From contig JAHFDQ010000458.1 in the NCBI GenBank assembly GCA_023248915.1, positions 1 through 5,146 on the forward strand: a stretch of DNA of 5,146 bases, in the 5' to 3' direction. The notes below the pieces were generated by a model, which saw only the letters and a program-made list of their open reading frames with translations, was not told where the DNA came from and ran no database searches. This document shows positions 3,701 through 5,146 of this stretch, piece after piece (positions within the stretch are counted from its first letter, which is position 1; every line of letters begins with the position of its first letter). Origin of the DNA: Archangiaceae bacterium. GTDB lineage: Bacteria; Myxococcota; Myxococcia; Myxococcales; Myxococcaceae. The position numbers were made by a program, and so were the translations under genes.

Positions 3701-5146
3701 AGTGCTTACCGCGCAGGTGCCGGCGCCGTCGCAAGAACGAGCGCTGAGGCTGGAGGCGGCGCACGCGGTGCCGCAATCGGTGCCGGCCGCGGGTAGGATG
3801 CACGCCCCCGAGCCGTTGCAGGTGCCGGGCTGGCAGGTGGCCGACGCGCCGGCGGGGCAGAAGTTGTTGGGGTCTGCCCCCGACGCCGCGTTGACGCAGG
3901 CCCCGCTGGCGTTGCCTCCCTGACAGCCGGCGCAGGCGATGGAGGTGCAGTAGCGGGTGGCAGCGCCGTTGGCGGCCAGAGAGCAGGCGCCCGAGCCGCA
4001 TTGCGCGGCGCTGGTGCACACCGCGCCCAGGGCCAGTTGCGGCAGGCAGTTGGGCGCCGCGCAGTAACTGCCCGTCGCGCAGTCGCTGGGAATCGCGCAC
4101 GTTGTCTTGCAGGCGGTGGGCGAGGCACAGGCGAAGTTGCCGCACGAGGTGGTGGCGAGGCCACAGGTGCCGGCGCCATTGCACAGGCGGGTGCTGAGAG
4201 AGGACGAGTTGCAGGCAGACCCGCAGTCGGCGCCGTTGGCAGCGAGAGTGCAGCCGCCGCTGCCGTTGCAGGTGCCGGGCTGGCAGGTGGCCGACGTCCC
4301 CGTGGGGCAGAAGTTGTTGGGGTCTGCACCGGAAGTGGCGGTGACACAGCCGCCAGTGGCGTTGCCTCCCTGGCACCCCGTGCACGCCGCCGAGGTGCAG
4401 TAACTGGCGGCCGTGCCGTCGAAGGCCGGCGAACAGAAGCCGGAATTGCACTGACTGGGTGCCGTGCACACCGCGCCCAGGGCGAGGAAAGGCTGGCAGA
4501 CGGGCGCCGCGCAGGTGCTTCCCGCGGCGCAGTCAGCGACGGTGGCGCACGTCGTCTTGCATGCGGTGGACGACAGACAGGCGTAGTTGCCGCAGGACGT
4601 GGTGGTGAGCGCGCAGGTGCCGGCCCCGTCACAAAGCCGGGTGCCGAGGCTGGCGGCGGCGCAGGTGGAACCGCAGTCGGTGCCGTTGGCGGTGAGGGCG
4701 CACGCGCCGCTGCCGTTGCAGGTGCCGGGCTGGCAGGTTACCGCCGCGCCCGCGGGACAGAAGTTGTTGGGGTCGACTCCGGAAGTCGCGTTGACGCAAG
4801 CGCCCGAGGCGTTGCCTCCCAGGCAGCCGGCGCAGGCCGAGGAGGTGCAGTAGCTGGTGGCGGCCCCATCGTAGGCCGGCGAACAGAAGCCCGAGGCGCA
4901 TTGCGCCGCGCTGGTGCACCCCGCGCCCAGAGCCAACTGCGGCAGGCAGTTGTTGGCCGCGCAGTAGTAGGCACCCGTCGCGCAGTCAGCTACCGAGGCG
5001 CACGTCGTCTTGCAGGCGGTGGACGAGGCGCAGGCGTAGTTGCCGCAGGAGGTGGTTGTGAGGGCGCAGGTACCGGCGCCGTTGCACAGTTGGGTGCTGA
5101 GGCTGGACGCGGCACAGGTGGAACCGCAGTCGGTGCCGTTGGCGGG
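779..5146 (-). CDS. Giant cysteine-rich, Ig/PKD-domain MYXO-CTERM surface protein (N-terminus outside window)
   Basis: The frame is open from the stop at 779 to the window edge at 5146, giving 1455 residues with no start visible; the TTG at 4936 lies inside a repeat and is not the start. Domains in order (visible numbering): Cys-rich 150-residue repeats 1-670; Ig-like domain 671-776, with Cys688 and Cys729; putative-Ig (He_PIG-like) domains 782-864, 865-950 and 951-1040, recognised by the (V/I)xWTP or TWIP strand and the G(T/L)FxVxLRA ending; PKD domains 1041-1130 (YEWQPGDG), 1131-1219 (YYWEFGDGD) and 1220-1308 (RAWAFPDDG), each with a distal aromatic-turn-PG motif (HRY, HVY, HTF); a fourth putative-Ig domain 1309-1408 (VVWTPSAAG); sorting tail 1418-1455. 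Family knowledge: such proteins are exported and surface-bound, and Ig/PKD modules act as rigid stalks or in carbohydrate and protein binding. No enzymatic domain is visible. Role as adhesin or matrix protein is inference. Probably the first visible gene of an operon with the small protein downstream. Confidence 0.95.
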   Translation of the reverse strand, partial: PANGTDCGSTCAASSLSTQLCNGAGTCALTTTSCGNYACASSTACKTTCASVADCATGAYYCAANNCLPQLALGAGCTSAAQCASGFCSPAYDGAATSYCTSSACAGCLGGNASGACVNATSGVDPNNFCPAGAAVTCQPGTCNGSGACALTANGTDCGSTCAAASLGTRLCDGAGTCALTTTSCGNYACLSSTACKTTCATVADCAAGSTCAAPVCQPFLALGAVCTAPSQCNSGFCSPAFDGTAASYCTSAACTGCQGGNATGGCVTATSGADPNNFCPTGTSATCQPGTCNGSGGCTLAANGADCGSACNSSSLSTRLCNGAGTCGLATTSCGNFACASPTACKTTCAIPSDCATGSYCAAPNCLPQLALGAVCTSAAQCGSGACSLAANGAATRYCTSIACAGCQGGNASGACVNAASGADPNNFCPAGASATCQPGTCNGSGACILPAAGTDCGTACAASSLSARSCDGAGTCAVSTTSCGNYACASSTTCKTTCATGADCAAGSTCAAPVCQPFLALGAVCAAPSQCTSTFCSAAFNGTATNYCTGVACTGCQGGNTSGACVNATSGADPNNFCPTGTSATCQPGTCNGSGTCGFAASGSDCGSTCTSSSLGTRRCDGAGMCALTTTSCGNYACASSTACNATCAANADCATGSACVPPACKPPPVKLAFTTPVQSLGAGGCSAIATVQTQEGIGAPVPVASALTASLASAPAGVSFFSDAACATPSASFVIATSGNAGSFYFKGAAAGTFTLTASAPGLASAAQAVTVTLGAPPVFVSMPRKLTELGVAYQYDADGKAEATGTGAIVFSLSLGPAGLAVTPAGAVSWTPPAEGLFPVTLRATDSNGYAEQSFSLQVVAVPAITSTPTATGQVFQRWRYGATGLPAAVGTPPIGWTLQAGPPSAVVVHDTGEILWTPLQVGVVDFVLRASNAFGYGEQPFSVTVGAPTLPVISPTANGSALLKQSYQYDSDGKVDVSIASAPIKVVSAPAGFHVDVATHDVTWIPQSVGTFTVKLRAGTAPLLGPVYTFQVTVADVPANPPLSVAKASPTSGDAPLQVALDGASSSASAGHSLILYEWQPGDGTPPEYVASTTHRYTSPGGYVPTLSVVDDLGTSAISGVQVSVGSGGTLPPSARILVDDTRVVAPGQVEAAMHCDCTDPQGQALSYYWEFGDGDFSPQPAPSHVYLKPGLYPVRLRVSNSLLSTLALATVLVKDGDKLPPEARAFAKPVEGIAPLKVKLVSVARDYDGYVVARAWAFPDDGTTSAEAEVVHTFLLPGDFVVEFTATDNDGLTSTDRVEVAVQSADGAYPPSFISVGSRQAKVGAPYQYDEDGRPSLRGSRPFHFALGKLEHGERVGEPPGASINPDTGEVVWTPSAAGAVRLVLAATNPAGTTTQELMVTVDAAPAVQTPLGCGCGSGRDAASLALLAFGLAVRLRRIAARAARANRC
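782..895 (-). other. MYXO-CTERM-type C-terminal sorting signal
   Basis: Residues 1418-1455: LGCGCGSGRD (Cys1420, Cys1422), then a hydrophobic stretch ASLALLAFGLAV, then an Arg-rich tail with RLRR at 1441-1444 and further Arg residues. Family knowledge: MYXO-CTERM signals (TIGR03901-type) carry a required Cys, a transmembrane helix and a basic tail, are cleaved by the intramembrane protease myxosortase, and deliver proteins to the cell surface. The tail here (about 15 residues, ending in Cys1455) is longer than the short Arg cluster usually seen. Confidence 0.85.
923..3136 (-). other. Ig-like / putative-Ig / PKD stalk of the surface protein
   Basis: Eight beta-sandwich modules of about 83-110 residues: Ig-like 3136-2819; putative-Ig 2803-2555, 2554-2297 and 2296-2027; PKD 2026-1757, 1756-1490 and 1489-1223; putative-Ig 1222-923. 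Boundaries are my estimates from strand motifs. The first module (LAFTTPVQSLGAGGCS ... FYFKGAAAGTFTLTASA) matches the bacterial Ig-like module often repeated in myxobacterial surface proteins. Cysteine is nearly absent here (only Cys688, Cys729, Cys1161 and Cys1163), in sharp contrast to the array before it. Confidence 0.8.
3137..5146 (-). repeat. Tandem 450-bp (150-aa) cysteine-rich repeats: four full units plus one partial
   Basis: Units on the minus strand: partial unit 0 at 5146-4937, unit 1 at 4936-4487, unit 2 at 4486-4037, unit 3 at 4036-3587, unit 4 at 3586-3137. The marker GCCGTTGCAGGTGCCGGG (plus strand) recurs at 3362, 3812, 4262 and 4712, exactly 450 bases apart. Each full unit starts LALGA(V/G)C and has 22 cysteines at unit positions 7, 13, 18, 30, 35, 38, 47, 60, 68, 73, 79, 88, 92, 102, 108, 115, 120, 126, 130, 136, 142 and 147. 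Conserved blocks include DPNNFCP, CQPGTCNGSG, TSCGN(Y/F)AC and CKTTC. The pattern resembles Cys-rich modules seen in many Myxococcota surface proteins, some annotated as Dickkopf-like N-terminal domains; this match is from memory. An even cysteine count per unit fits disulfides closed within each unit. Confidence 0.95.

Noticed and set aside
2405..3796. Long plus-strand open frame (463 codons) opposite the large gene, and similar plus-strand frames in the repeats
   Set aside because: Antisense shadows of high-GC coding DNA; their repeats simply mirror the 450-bp units, and their composition is Gly/Arg/Ala-rich without a recognisable fold.
4934..4936. TTG as start of the large protein
   Set aside because: It encodes the Leu of the repeat start LALGA; the same repeat pattern continues in frame upstream to the window edge.
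3137..5146. Regularly spaced repeats as a CRISPR array
   Set aside because: The period is 450 bases, the repeat is coding throughout, and there are no short repeat-spacer units or cas genes.

Overview
The window is very GC-rich and all supportable genes lie on the minus strand, so the reading order runs from base 5146 down to base 1. The organism is most likely a myxobacterium (Myxococcota, probably the Cystobacterineae/Myxococcus side). The main evidence is a C-terminal MYXO-CTERM-type sorting signal (Gly-Cys-Gly-Cys, hydrophobic stretch, Arg-rich tail) on a giant cysteine-rich surface protein, together with the high GC content and the style of Ig/PKD modules typical of myxobacterial surface proteins.

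Layout in transcription order. (1) Bases 5146 to 779: the 3' part (1455 visible residues) of one very large secreted/surface protein whose N-terminus lies outside the window. Its first 670 visible residues are a tandem array of 150-residue cysteine-rich units (four complete, one partial), each complete unit carrying 22 cysteines at invariant positions. The array is followed by one Ig-like domain, three putative-Ig (He_PIG-like) domains, three PKD domains, a fourth putative-Ig domain and the sorting signal. (2) Bases 766 to 602: a 54-residue glycine-zipper membrane protein with a TTG start, 12 bases after the stop of the large gene and in the same frame. (3) Bases 601 to 450: a 152-base spacer with a strong 9-bp hairpin. 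(4) Bases 449 to 21: a complete thioredoxin 2 (TrxC-type) with an N-terminal zinc ribbon and a WCGPC active site. A GC-rich inverted repeat sits at its stop codon, at the window edge.

How the parts may work together: the large protein looks like a surface-anchored, disulfide-rich stalk-and-array protein, perhaps an adhesin or matrix component, but no binding or catalytic domain is visible and its function is unknown. The small membrane protein is probably cotranscribed with it. The thioredoxin has no export signal and is expected to be a cytoplasmic reductant. Its position beside a protein with more than 100 cysteines is suggestive but may be coincidental. I see no mobile element, CRISPR array, RNA gene or defence system. 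The most unusual content is the repeat array: its exact 450-bp period, its alternating ABAB two-unit structure and one unit with an extra codon.
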